Source: Azolla pinnata (lineage: Eukaryota; Streptophyta; Polypodiopsida; Salviniales; Salviniaceae). From it: a stretch of 64,000 nucleotides of DNA. A model generated the notes under the pieces. That model searched no databases, was not told the origin of the DNA, and was given only the letters and a program-made list of their open reading frames with translations. The translations under genes were made by a program, and so were the position numbers. This document shows, piece after piece, positions 1-12,625 of the stretch. The first letter of the stretch is position 1; each line of letters starts with the position of its first letter. Where the stretch lies: NCBI GenBank assembly GCA_037176905.1, contig JBBBWG010028201.1, positions 1 to 64,000 of the forward strand, in the 5' to 3' direction.

Positions 1-324
1 TCTGATCAGCCGGCTCGTCTCGAATTCCTCGAACTTGAGCTCCGGATGCTCGTGGATCTTCCGCCTCACCGATTTGATCCAGTCGGCGGTTTCTGGGTCG
101 TGGGCCGCAGCAAGGATCTCGGCAGCCGCAGCGGAGGCGGTGGAGACAGGAGCCGGGCCCAGATCACCATGGATCCCATCACGATCAGCGGGCGATGCAG
201 GGCACGAGCCTGGATCTGAGAGGAGCCGAGGGAAGGAGAAGGAGCAGAAGAAGACGCCACAGCAAAGGGAGATGAAGAACCGGAAGGAGAAGGAACAGGA
301 GGAGCCGACGATCGATGGCATCAT
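1..324 (-). CDS. IAA-amino acid hydrolase ILR1-like (M20 family), first exon, partial
   Basis: The reading frame from the ATG at 324 stays open for 108 codons to the window edge, so the gene continues to the left. Near the end it reads WIKSVRRKIHEHPELKFEEF followed by ETSRLIR. This is the conserved N-terminal signature of plant ILR1/IAR3/ILL amidohydrolases, which release free auxin from IAA-amino acid conjugates, typically in the endoplasmic reticulum. Residues of about 10 to 40 are hydrophobic and rich in Phe, Cys and Ser, as expected of a signal peptide. An Ala-rich linker (about residues 65-80) precedes the domain. A second in-frame ATG lies at 321. The metal-binding Cys, His and Glu residues of the M20 fold would lie beyond the edge and cannot be checked. 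The family call rests on about 30 residues of strong similarity; the exact member is unknown. Confidence 0.85.
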   Translation of the reverse strand, partial: MMPSIVGSSCSFSFRFFISLCCGVFFCSFSFPRLLSDPGSCPASPADRDGIHGDLGPAPVSTASAAAAEILAAAHDPETADWIKSVRRKIHEHPELKFEEFETSRLIR

Positions 325-2253
325 AGGGCAAGAAAACCCCCACGACGACAGCGCTCTGCTTCGAATGCCTTTTCCCAAGCCGATGATGCTTCCAAGAGTA
401 TCCAAGGAGAGAGAATCAGGGAGAGAATCAGGGGGGTATACAAGGAGAGAATCAGGGAGATTCCCACGTGTCTTCTTCCACATCCGAATCGGGCTGCATC
501 AAAACAATAGCACTTCCTACGCATACTTCTTAACTGTTTGAATCACTCGTTTTCTGAACCACTGGATGGATTCATCATCCGGAGTGGGAAGAACAAATGC
601 TGAGCGTCTGATCTGTGGCTCATTTGCGATGCTTACTTATAGCACACTTTTGAGATTTTTCTTCTCTCTACAATCCTGTTTTTTGGCGATTCCTCCATCA
701 GAAACTTCCGACAGAAATTTTACATCTCCAGATCGCGTTTCGCTGGTTCGTTTACCGCTGCAAATGATTCATTGCCGTCGAGATTTCAACAAGCAAAGCG
801 TTTGTTGCGCAATACACAGAAAAGAGCGGGCGAATTGTATGATTACCAATACGATCATGGAGCTTGTGATATACACAACACAAATGGCTTAATAGCGCTG
901 AAGCACTGAAAAAAGAACCGACTGAGAAGACCCCTGATTCGATCGATTCACAAGCTATCGATACCATGGGAGCTAAGCTTTTGCGGCTGAGCCAATATTT
1001 TTCACCAGTGGTGAAATTTGTTCCAAAAGATTTTGGCAGAATCGAATCGGAGCTTCATTGCAAACCGAAAAGGCGGGAAAAAAACCCTTCATTTTCTGGC
1101 CTTGAAGAAGCTCTTTAATCCTTGTAGTAACAAATGTACATGAATGAATGTAATAGAAAAGCTGAACATTATTAGCATCAGAGGACAAACAAAGGCAAAG
1201 AAAATGGATTTTCTTACCACTTTCGTCAATTTTTTATATCGAGCTCAACTCAAACATTTTCTTGGTTTTGTTTTAGCAGTGAGATATTGGGAGAAGCTGA
1301 GATTCCAGATTGATATATAAACTAACTAACTAAATAATTAGTTCGGAAGAAGGAAGATATCTAAATTGTCATTGATGCAAAATTGGTTGCCCATCTGAAT
1401 GTCAATCATGTCCATCAACATTACAAAGCATATACACGATCGATACCAGGATGAGCTTTCGACTGTACAGAAATTTCGGAAACTGCCCAACACTCGGTTT
1501 TTCATCACCGAATTGCAGAAGAAGAAATTGCACAGCCTCGGAAACACGACGGTTCGACTGCCAAGCCTAAAACCTGCAAGATTTTGAAGAGAAACAAAGT
1601 AGCTAAAGAAACGTCAATGCTCGAGCGCTTATGCTTTTCAGCCAGAAAGAGGAACCATCCAAGCTTTGATTTGAAGAAAAAGTTTGAATGCAGAGAGTGC
1701 ATGATGATGTACAAAGAACTAACTCAATTCAAGGAAAAACGTACCACTTAAACTTGTAGGAAGAGATGAAAAAACTCATTAAATAACATGTAGAAGAAAG
1801 ACTTACATCAGGAAACAAACCATCATTTAATATATGAGGAACTAGCTCTAGAAGAACTTGATAAAATTGTTTGCATGAAGAGAAATGAGGAAATGAGGAA
1901 AATATGCCTTAATTAGGAGGGAATAAGACACATACCATGATTTGAGATGATACCAAGGAGCCGCATCTTGGCTGGGTTGTTTGATCCTCACCGCACAAGT
2001 GCAAGGTGTGTATATATATATGCTCCTACATTCTGTACAAGAATCACCCCGAAACAATTTTGCACAATGAACATAATAAATAGGAAAAGACTGATCAATT
2101 GTGTAGTAGTAGCTGTACAAGGTGAGCCGAAAAGATGCCCATCTCTTTCCAAATATGCTTGCATGTTCATTTCCTGATGCTGCATATATGGTGGAACCTG
2201 AACTCAATCAGGGCATTCTTCTTTTGTCTATCTAAATAAATACCGAGGATAAT
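325..2253. other. Intergenic region: ILR1-like promoter and formin 3' flank
   Basis: Both neighbours lie on the minus strand. This stretch should therefore hold the upstream region of the ILR1-like gene (near 325) and the 3' UTR or downstream region of the formin (near 2253). I see only short open frames with no recognisable protein. The first 150 bases contain CT/GA-rich short repeats around 405-460. Nothing else stands out. Confidence 0.6.
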
Positions 2254-5200
2254 CTATGAAGAAACCTTCCTACTGCTCAATGATTTTCCCAGCTCTGCGA
2301 AACCACTGAGCTCTGTATCCCTCTTAGCTGCTACTTCTATGTCCCTCTTTGATGGTGATTGCTTGACTTTTTCTTGTTCTGCCTCTCTCTCAGCTTTCTT
2401 CCTCTCGATTGCAAGAAGTTTGCAGTTCTCTTCGTGTGCTTTCTTGAACATCACCACAAAGTTCAGCAACACAGAAACAACTACAAAAAGCATCAGACAA
2501 ATAAATCATCATTCCTGCTTACAAACCAAACGGATTATTCAGAGAATTCGTTTGTGCCGCTAAAACTTTATGAATCAAAAAACGAGCATGTTATATTCAC
2601 TAGGAATGATGAGTTGTTGATGAATGAATTTCATGATCAAATGTCATCCTATTGTCTCCTGCAACAATTCAGCTACTTACAGGACAAATTATATCAACTC
2701 TGGGGACGAAGGTTGACAAACGTCGACTAAATGTAAAAGACAACCTGAACCTATCTTTGATTCCAACATAGATACATGAACAGTAAACCATTGTTGATAC
2801 TTCATTAAGGTGAGAGCAATGCACCTTGTTCAAATGGGCATCGAGCAGGATCCTCACCAAAATAATGCGCCAAGGCATCCGCATTTCTCCCCTATAACCA
2901 CTTTTCCCTATTAGTGACAAATCTTTCCTCTTTACTTAAACATGCAAAGTTTATTTTATATTGCATTAGCAATGCACCACTTCAGAATATAACGATGTCA
3001 AAGAGCGCCCTTCTGCCTCCGCCATATCAAGAAAGGATTTCAAGTTCTGGAAACCAGTAAAGATGTAAGCGCTGTTAGACTGAAAGCGTACGATTAGGAT
3101 TAGCATATTGTGTCAATGTAAGCAGAAACCTTTCGAAATCGTTCAGACACAGGACCATCACTTTCTGAAGCTGTCAGCTCCTGCTCTACCTTTCCTAAAC
3201 TTTTACTCACTGCTTGCATTTCCTCGGCCAGGAATTTCAAATGCACCTGGAGGCAATACCAATGCAATCCTTTTCACATCCATTCCACAAGCTCACTAAT
3301 GGAACTTTATGTAATTTGGCAAACCTTGGAAGCTTCCTCTAAATGAGCCAGGTCTTTGTGAAAATCAAGAAGATCGGGTAGTTTAGCAGATAATACCTGA
3401 CATCCACAATATGTACAATAAGCATGATTATCAACAGATAGGTTACGTTCCCCCTCATTCTTAGACATGATATGCAAATGAACTATCGACAGATAGGTCA
3501 CGTCTCCCCTCACTCTTAGACATGATATGCAAATGAACTATCTACAAACATTATAATGCCCACACAGAAGGGCCATTTATATGCTGGATAGGTTATTTGT
3601 CAACAAATCGTAAAAATTATTCGACGACTTTACCGAAGATCTAGCTCAACAGCTTTGAAGTCATGCAAGCATCACACGATTTCTACTGGAGATTAGCTCC
3701 GTGATTAGATAACGATCAATGAAATCAACCCCAAACAATTATAATCGCTTTAAAAGAGAAACTAGTTCATCCAAACAAACATACATGCAAGGGCTGTTTC
3801 ACAATTCAGACAAATAGACAAGTAGACATCATCAGTTATACCTTACACAAGTAGTGCATTAAAGTCATCTTGTTATCTCGTGCACGAGTATCTGTGAGCT
3901 TTAAAAGGCTGTCAAGCTTAAACCCAATAGCAGAACCTAATCAATTCAAGATAAAACAAAACGCCATAAGAACCTGAAGCTATCTCAAGCATTGCACAGG
4001 AGTGCAATCTACATCATGATAATACCTGTGACAATTTTCTTAGAATATCACAGAAATAAAACTTTTAAATCGATGAAGCATTATGTTAGACACTTACATA
4101 TGTACCACACACAACGATCATCAAAAACGTTTTCAAAGAAAACCAATACTACAAACATTAGATGAGATGGGCATTCAACTCTCTTCTAAGCCAACCAACA
4201 TTAAATTGGAAGGAAAAACTAAATTGTTTATTAATCTTGTTTAGGCATATGCAAGGCTGCTTTTCTTGGGCTTCACTGCCAACACATCCTCTCTAGTTGG
4301 GTCCTTATTCCGATTCCAAAATTCCTCAACTGCCAAGAGCTATACAAGCCAAAAACTGCTATTCTTAAAGTCGACTTGAATTCATCCTCTATATAAGCAT
4401 ATCTTTATTCCAACAACCTACTTTACCATGTGCTACACAATCTCACTTATTCCTAAAATGATAATGATAGACAGTCGGGAAACCACATGCATTCTTAACA
4501 CAGAAACCAAAAAAGACATTTACGTCGACTTTAATGACCTTAAAACAAACTATTAAGTGGACCATTCCATTTCAAAGGCGATCATAAACCTTTTTCACAG
4601 AATAAATCTCCACTACCATGCGTTTTTTTCCTTCTCCAACTTAACACTATTACAAACTCATGATTTTCAATTCTATGCTTAGGTAGATACCTCGAGCAGT
4701 CCCTTGGTTCAACGCATTCCCAAGAGAGAGAATAGTTTGCATGATTTGTCGGAACTTCATTGACTCTCTTACCTGATGGAAGGCATTCAAGATCAAAACC
4801 CTTATATGTAGCATCTTCATGTTTTTGACTGAAATTACAAGATTTACCTCCTTCGAAGCATTATTTACAATGCTCAAGTTTCTCCGGAGATCTTTAACCT
4901 GTACATACAATAGAGTTGCATAAATCTCACCATAGATGCTATGAAATAGAATTAGAAAGAACCGGACTTCAACACATGCCTGGGTAGAAAATTGCAGCTT
5001 GAAAGAGAATACTCGTAGCTTTGATTCCACTCTTGGAACTTTCATCATTTCCAAAAAGAACTGAAATAAGCATAGGCTAATATTATAAATACTCTGTTAA
5101 AGGCCAAAGAAAAGTACAAACGACAACCTTACCTGCTCACACCTCCCCAACTTCTCCTTGTCCCCAGTATAACCCTGTTAGGTAACAAGTACCAAACAAC

Positions 5201-8200
5201 AATCACATATGTGACACAGATAGTAAACCTATTCATTTAAAATTCACTTCTGTATTAGTTGTTGGTTTAGACATTAACAGTGCATTTAAAATAGCTACAA
5301 TGAAGGCTGGCCATTACTAATTAGCTACGGACTAGAGATTATCCATCCAAGATAATATCAAGTATGCATCAGACCCAACAAGAATCACCTTGAATCACCT
5401 GCAAAAGCCTATGTATCATTAGTAGCACCTTCAAGCCATATTTTAGTACTATACTTTCACCATTGTTTTATAGGATATGAGTTTCTCATATAAACTCACA
5501 AAAGCTATACCCATCTTAAATGAAGTGTAACATATATTTCCAAACCATATTTTTGAAGGAAGAGTTGAAACGAAATTGCAAATGCAAACCTTCAGCAGGT
5601 CCATTTCCTCCTTCGTTGGGCAAAACTTGATGAGGTTCTCGACTTGATCAACATCAAGAATTGCACCATCCAAAGCTAGTATAGCATTCTGAAAAAAGTT
5701 ATTATATAACACCATTATCAATGAATCAAACAGTTGCATCAAACAACACAGACTCATATCAAACAGTAGCGATCATTACTGCACCATCAAAAACGACCAA
5801 AGTACATTCCAAATCCTTATTGCTCTTGCTGCTCTTAAACCCTCACAGTAAAATTTTAATGTGGGAGAGTGAAGTCATATGTGTGAAAAGGATGCCAGGA
5901 AATCATTATAATTGCTGCTCTATTAAACACATGATTCCTAGGAGAATTCACAAAACCCGTCATATGAACCACAAATTTCCAAAGACTGTTATATTACCAG
6001 AACATCTGGAAGAGGCATCTTGACCTTTGTGAGCATAATCTCACAGTTGTTTGCCCTTCTCATATCGATCTTCATTCATAAAGACAAATTTTTATTAGCA
6101 ATTCCCTCATTTTTACAGTTCAAGTGATAGATAGTATTCATAACAAGAAAATTTAAAAAATTTACCAGATGCACTTTTTCTGGCTTCGATCCAAGAGAGG
6201 CACGACGCCCAGAACGCCTTTCACTAGGACTTTCTGCAACAGTATTAGGTACAGAAGCAGAAAAGAGGCTTGCTAGCTCCGAAGCATCAATCTCAGGGCA
6301 TCTAGTTTGTTTACATGAGGCAAATGTAATAGGATAAAGATATTTGCAGGAATAAGAACTTCTCTAGAAAAAAGAAGACAACAGTAAAAGCAATCAATAT
6401 GCATACTTTGAAGCTTCCTGTAGCTTTTGGGCTTCTGCCCATAAGCTACCTTGAACTGCCCTTGTAACCTTCACCCAATGGAACGGTTTCAAAGAAGCTT
6501 TCTTAGCTGTTGTTGGTGGGGATGCACCCAGAGCAGCCGATGATGCGGCTGCAGCAGGAACTTTTACATTGTTAGATGTTGTGGCTGGAGGAGCCGTCAC
6601 AACATTTTCCAGAGGTCGAGCGGATTGTTCTGAAGAAAGAGTCTCGGGAGCTTTCTTAGCTGGTGGCAGGGGAGGGGCAGGTGGTCCTTTCTTCCCCGGA
6701 GGGGGAGGCGGCGGAGGGGCAGGGGAACTTTTTAAGCTTGGTGGAGGCGGTGGTGGCGGTGGACCTTTAAGGGGTGTTTTGCTTCCAGGGGGTGGGGGAG
6801 GTGGGGGCGGAGGACCTTTTGATCCGGGGGGAAGGGGAGGTGGAGGTGGAGGAGCTTTTGGTCCAGGGGGCGGGGGAGGTGGAGGCGGAGGAGCTTTTGA
6901 TCCAGGGGGCAGGGGAGGTGGAGGTGGAGGTGGAGGAGCTTTTGATCCAGGGGGAGGAGGCGGCGGCGGCGGCGGCGGTGGCGGTGATGGTGATGCTTTT
7001 GGTCCTGGTGGTAGCGGGGGCGGAGGTGGGGGTGGAGGTGGTGCTTTGGAACTTGGCATCAGGGGTGCTGATGCTGGTGCTTTAACTGTTGATAACGACA
7101 AGGATGACACTGAACTAGAAGACAGTGGAGGCGGTGGTGGAGGTGGCGGTGGTGGCACTTTCGCCGCTGGTAATGAGGAGATCACTGAACCATCTGACGG
7201 AGAAAGTACTGTTGATACCACTGCTGATGATGGAGCTGATGATGGAGCTGATGATGGCAATGACTGGAGGGATGATGTATCCAAATCAACAACACCCATT
7301 TCAGGCCGATTCTGCACACTTGCTGGTTCCGATGTTACGGGAGCAGTACGTACGCGACCCCCTAAACGAGGCGTCAGTGATCTCGGGGTCATGAGTTGAG
7401 CTTCAGTCACATCATCATCACTAGCAAAACCTTCTTCACTCAGGAATTCCATGCTACTTTGTGTGTTAACCGAAGATATTTGCTTCAGAAGATGGCGTGC
7501 CATGTTCTCCTTCGCATCCGTCCAATCCACGGTGCTGAACAGCTCCTGAACCTTTGCAAACGCTTCCACTGGCAGTCCGACTTTCTCTTCTCCTCCTAGC
7601 ATCTCAACAGCACTGCTGGCGGGCTTTGCACTCGCCATATCAGTAAAAAGTACCTAGTAAAAGCAAAACAAATGCAATCCAATCAGACCAGATAGATAAT
7701 CTAGAAATTTGGGCTAGGCACTTAATATTTCTTATGTTGCTCACTTCAGCTCGGAAGTCCTTCGTAAACCGATCCTTGGCATCCCACAGTGTATCTATGT
7801 CATCTTTGCCAAGCATTAAAATGTTTGACCTGATAAAAGATGTATTGAACATAACCCGGAACATCATTTGTTCCCTCCCCAGATCTTTGTCGATATGGAT
7901 ACACTCCAACACAACATCACCTTGCACACCACACTGAATGTCGATCTTTACAACATCGCAATCAGCCTGAAAACCAAGTGATGCAATACATCAAATGAAA
8001 AATAGATACGCTTTCATGGTATGAGATCTATGTGCCTAAAAAATATTTCTGAGAGCCTCAACTCGGAAACACGCCATATATGATGGATGAGATCTGTAAA
8101 GACAGCCATCACAAAGCTTGGCGCTGTGACAAACTGAATCAAACTGAAAAGAGAGCTGGCTGAATCTTTCGAATCGCAAAAACTGACTTTACTAGACCAA

Positions 8201-10769
8201 AGAAATTAAACGTAAGTATGATCAGATGGCATTTAATACCTCTCGTATATATCGAACCAATTTGCTTTTCTTGTCCATGCTGAACAACATGTGTGTCGTC
8301 CGATCACCCTTGCCCAGGGGATCTATGCCATAAATGCGAATGAGAGGTCTACAACCCCCTTCTGTATCAAAACTAGGAACAACTCGAAGTATCAAACAAT
8401 CGAGCATCAGAGCCCGATCAGGGGGAGGCCACTCCTGCGAGATGTTCCTCCTCGCAATGTATTGAAGATATCGTATCTGGGATGGTATCGGATTGAGGGG
8501 CGACAGCAGAGGTAGCAAACCTTTAGGAGCTTCTCTATGTATCAAATCCAAGGTCTTTTGTTCACTGGTCTGCAATTTCCGGTAGATTAGAAGTCCAGCT
8601 AGCATGAACGCCAGGGTAGGCCAACCACCCCTTTCACAGTGCAAGAGAACAATATTGTGATTACCCTCAAGTGTGATCCAGCTATCAGCGGATCGCATGA
8701 AATGGTGGATTATCTCAAGTGATAGGATCGGACATCCTTCATACTGTCGAGGATAATCCATGACAGTCATGTCATATTGTGAGAGGATTTCGGTTAGTTG
8801 GCTCTTCCTCTCTCCTTCCCGGAAATTGAATACCAGGAAAGTTGAGTCGGGGAATTGCTCGCGGAGAAGGGTAGCAATCTGACACATATGCTTCCTGTAA
8901 GTCTCTTCTTCGAGCACATCAGTAGAAAAGCAACTGTCGAACACTGCAAAAGGATATGGACACTCAAATCTGAATGATTTGATTCACCGATTCAAGTGCA
9001 AACTCTCAAAAGGAAAGGAAAGATCATGAAATCCTAAGACCAACATGGATCCTACCTACTACACAAGATGCCGAGCTACTCAAACAGATATCCAATAGAA
9101 AGAAAGAGAAATAAGAGCAATATTCAAATAAACAAGAAAATAAGAGAACAAAAACAGGAAACCCTGGTACCAAGAATGAGCTGAATTGAAATCTCAAACA
9201 ATATTTGATCCACGGAAATACAGCAAAAAGAAAGAGATCCGATTCCAAGGTTGATTCAACTAAACAAATGCAAACTCCAAAAAGCACTGACCTTAATACC
9301 AGAATAGAAACCCAAACCAGTATCTCCCCAAAAAATATGCAGAATTGAACACTCAAACCAACATTCAACCCACAGAATACAGCAAAAAGCAGAGACTGGA
9401 TGCAGTGATTGGAATTTACCAAAACAAATGCAAATTCTAAAAACGAAGGATAAAAGAACAAGAAACCCCAATACCAAATATAAGAACAAACTAGGGTCCT
9501 ACCAGAAAATATGCCAAATTGAAAGCTCAAACCAATTAAAAAGGTACTACAAGAAACAGAGACTCCACCTGATGGTTTCATTCACCAAAACAAATCCAAA
9601 CACTAGAAAGGAAAGGAAAAATACAGGAGACCCTAATATCAACATAGGAACCAAAGCTAAGAAATATGCTGGATTAAAAGCTTGAACCAAGCTTCAATTC
9701 ACAGAATACTGCAGGAAATGAAGACTCGATCTAATGGTTTGATTCATCAAGAAACTGGGGCCCTATCAAAAATATAATCGATTGAATAACCAAACCAACT
9801 ATCAATTCACATAAGCAGATTATGGAAGCTTCATTTGCATCGCAACACAACCCCTTGACTGAAAAAAAAAAAAAAAACTAAAATGAACACAGAAACCTTA
9901 ATTGCAAAAATATTAATTATTGCATCCTACCAGCAAATATGCCGAATTATGCACTCATATCAAGTCTATATTCACGCGGAGAAACACGAATGTTGACAGA
10001 CAAATACATCAACCCTAAACGGAAAAAAAAAATAGAGCACAAAACTCTAATGCCAGGTACTCCTGAAATATAGGTTGAATCAAAATCTGGAACCAACACA
10101 ACATTGGTGAGAAAAATATAGAAGTAGAACAGAAGCCATAAAAGAGAAACTGGACATTTAAGGAAACGCTAATGCAAACACAGGAAACGATACTTTAGAC
10201 AGGAGTCTCTATATGCACCAATAAAGAAGCATACTTTGGTTTCTCAAAATAATAGTAGGAAAAAAAGAGGGAAATGGTAACGAATCAACAGCAATTGAGA
10301 GTCGTGTTGTTTCTTCCTCTTTAAGCTCACGGGAATCTCGTAATGGAAATGTGCTAATCCAGGGATCAAATCCCACCCAAGTTGAAAGAATGACACTGTA
10401 CGTGAGCAAGATAGAAAAAGAGCAATAACTGCAACTCCTAAAACAGGAAGCAAAAGGGCGGGTTTGCATCCTTACACCTGCTAGCAACACACTGTTCAGA
10501 CCTGGCAAAAAGGTCGAAACCCTAGGGACCTAAGATAATCCAAAAGAAGAGCAGAGAGGCCTAGATAAGCGGCAACGAGAGGGCCCCGGAAGGGAGTAGC
10601 AGCAGAAAACCCAGAGAGAGCCCAGAATTTCGAGCAAAGATCAGCCCGAGAAAGAGAAGTGGCAGAGACGGGTTTCGCTGGTTTGAAACGACTCACCATA
10701 GACGCGCTCCGTGATCTCCAAGAGGCCATCGGGGGGTTTCCGGTAGAAGAATCGCCGGAAGAGCGCCAT
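2254..10769 (-). CDS. Class II formin with PTEN-like, FH1 and FH2 domains
   Basis: This gene encodes an actin nucleator. I assembled 17 exons: 10769-10697, 8943-8240, 7966-7745, 7653-6407, 6301-6166, 6069-5998, 5688-5590, 5174-5133, 5060-4980, 4898-4848, 4772-4691, 3936-3842, 3396-3325, 3246-3130, 3046-2978, 2891-2825 and 2480-2254. All phases agree and give 1,151 residues. The start MALFRRFFYRKPPDGLLEI is typical of the family. A PTEN-like phosphatase and C2 region covers about residues 1-335. Its loop reads HCERGGWP (126-133), with Pro where the C-x5-R motif needs Arg, so it is probably a catalytically dead lipid-binding module, as in known class II formins. A Pro-rich FH1 follows (about 500-670). 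FH2 begins at KPFHWVKV (about 720) and includes LSLGNALNQGTARG. The intron at 4979-4899 has a GC donor. Intron 1 is long (1,753 bp) and carries tandem repeats. Confidence 0.95.
3434..3543. repeat. 55-bp tandem duplication in a formin intron
   Basis: Two near-identical 55-bp copies (3434-3488 and 3489-3543) begin with acagatagg and end with aactatc. They lie between exons 12 and 13 of the formin, 38 bases upstream (in gene direction) of exon 13. The few differences between copies suggest a recent duplication. Confidence 0.85.
8950..9990. repeat. About 160-bp degenerate tandem repeat in formin intron 1
   Basis: Motifs recur at a spacing of about 160 bases. One series reads caaatgcaaactccaaa (near 9266), caaatgcaaattctaaa (near 9425) and caaatccaaacactaga (near 9590). 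A second series begins cagcaaaaag and cagaatac (near 9222, 9379, 9548 and 9711). I count four clear copies and more diverged ones towards both ends. The array fills the half of the 1.75-kb intron next to exon 2. Confidence 0.75.
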
Positions 10770-10979
10770 TGCTGGGGAGAATCAACGGATCAGAGCAAGG
10801 GGGAGGAGATCGTTGGCGGAAGAACCAGGTGAGGAGGAGGAAGAAGGTTTTGTTCCTTCCTGCTGCAGTAGGAGAGCGATGGCAACGGGAGAGCTCCGAG
10901 GTCTGGCTATGGGGATCAACGCGCGCGAGAGACGAATCTCTCTGCGTCTGTGTCTCTCTGAGTTTCGGAAGCTCTCTCT
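10770..10979 (-). promoter_or_regulatory. Formin 5' leader and proximal upstream region
   Basis: GC-richer sequence lies directly upstream of the formin start codon and includes CT/GA runs (about 10970-10990). No TATA box or initiator can be assigned with certainty. The assignment is by position only. Confidence 0.4.
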
Positions 10980-11290
10980 CTCTCTCTCTGTTTTCCTTCC
11001 ATTTCATTTCATTTCATTTCACTTCACTTCATTTCATTTCATTTCATTTTCGTGTCACTTTCATTTCCTGTCTCTGCGATTTTGCTTTCCTTTCATTTCA
11101 TTTCATTTCATTTCGTTTCGATTCGTTTGCTGCTTCTCTCTCTGGTTCTTCCGTTTCTCTCTCTGTTTTCCTTTCATTTCATTTCATTTCATTTCATTTC
11201 GCTTCATTCCCTGCTTTTTCCCTCTCTTTCCTTCATTTCATTTCATTTCCTTCCATTATCATTTCATTTCATTATCATTTCATCTCGTTT
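10980..11290. repeat. Interrupted (catttt/atttc)n pentanucleotide tract
   Basis: Runs of the pentamer atttc occupy about 10995-11050, 11090-11125, 11172-11210 and 11230-11285. They are separated by CT-rich spacers containing tctctctctg and gttttcc. The spacer-plus-run block is itself repeated about three times. The tract lies about 250 bp upstream of the formin start. The open frames across it, rich in Ser, Phe and His, are an artefact of the repeat. Confidence 0.9.
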
Positions 11291-11369
11291 CCTTTTTCTG
11301 CTTGTCTGTTTATTTATTTTATTTATTTTATCTGTGGATATATTTGGTTTTGTTTTTTTCCTCTCTCTT

Positions 11370-12065
11370 TTTTTAAGGAGCAAAAAATTCACCAAATTTT
11401 GTAGCCTCTTTATTTGTCTATTTTTATACGTATTTCTCTGGCAATTTTTTATACTTGTATTTCGAGATAAATGTAAATGGAGCCCAAAATCTCCAAACTT
11501 TTGCAGTCTTTTCATTTGTCTATTTTTTGCGTATTTCTCTTGCAATTTTTTATACTCGTATTTCGAGATAAATGTAAATGGAGCAAAACATTCACCAAAA
11601 TTTGGGTGTATTTCTCTTGCAATTTTTTATACTTGTATTTCGACATAAATATAAATGGAGCAAATATCTCGTAATTTTGTAGTCTCTTTATTTTGTCTAT
11701 TTTTTTGTGTATTTCTCCTCTTGCCATTTTTTATNNNNNNNNNNNNNNNNNNNNNNNNNNNNNNNNNNNNNNNNNNNNNNNNNNNNNNNNNNNNNNNNNN
11801 NNNNNNNNNNNNNNNNNNNNNNNNNNNNNNNNNNACTCGTATTTCGAGATAAATGTAAATGGAGCAAAAAATCTCCAAAATTTTGTGGTCTCATTATTTG
11901 TCTATTTTTTGTGTATTTCTCCTCTTGCCATTTTTTATACTCGTATTTCGAGATAAATGTAAATGGAGCAAAAAATCTCCAAAATTTTGTGGTCTCATTA
12001 TTTGTCTATTTTTTGCGTATTTCTCTTGCAATTGTTTATACTTGTATTTCAAGATAAATATACAT
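11370..12065. repeat. About 100-bp tandem array interrupted by an assembly gap
   Basis: The motif gtatttcgagataaatgtaa recurs at about 11456, 11557, 11635 (variant), 11839, 11943 and 12044 (variant). It is spaced 78 to 104 bp and is followed each time by atggagc-aaaa-tctcc. A second shared block, ctctttatttgtctattttt, precedes each unit. The 100-N gap lies inside the array, so the true copy number is unknown. Confidence 0.9.
11735..11834. other. Assembly gap of exactly 100 N
   Basis: A run of 100 N lies inside the 100-bp tandem array. A round 100 is a conventional placeholder, so the real length is not known. Collapse or expansion of the repeat is the likely cause. Confidence 0.98.
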
Positions 12066-12625
12066 GCCCTCTCTCTTATCTACGTATTTTATTTCAGTCT
12101 TTGTTTATATGTTAATTTATGTTCTTATTCTTTTTTTCTTTTATAGAAATGTCCTCTCTCTTTAATGAGCAAAAAAATTACTTATTTGTATCTCTTTATT
12201 CATTTATATATATATATACGTATGCGCTTTTATATTTATATGTATTTTGTGTATTTGCATCTTTTATGTAAACGTCCTCTCTCTTGAAGCTGCAAAAAGT
12301 TTCTTTTTTTTTATATATTATGCACTTTTTCGATTTTGTGTATATTTCAACAGGCCGAAAATCTACGTATTTATATCTCTTCCTTTATTTATATGTAGTA
12401 TTATTTTCATTTCTATTTATTTGTATTATCATATTTGTTTATATTTTTATGTCATATTTATTTATATTTATGTCATATTTATTTATATTTATGTCATATT
12501 TATTTATATTTATATGTCATATATTTTTATATTTTATATTTTTTTATTTTATATTTTTTTATTTTATATTTTTGTATCATATTTATTTAATTTCTTATTC
12601 ATTTATTTATTTATTTATGAAGAGA
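12066..12625. repeat. AT-rich tract with tatttatatttatgtca repeats
   Basis: Very AT-rich sequence. Between about 12400 and 12600 the motif catatttatttatatttatgt recurs four or more times, followed by runs of ttttatatttttttatt and a (attt)n tail. Such sequence is prone to slippage. No gene is seen. Confidence 0.75.

Noticed and set aside
6569-7399. 276-codon plus-strand open frame rich in Gly
   Set aside because: It is the antisense of the polyproline FH1-coding exon of the formin. CCN codons on one strand read as GGN on the other, so the frame is a shadow.
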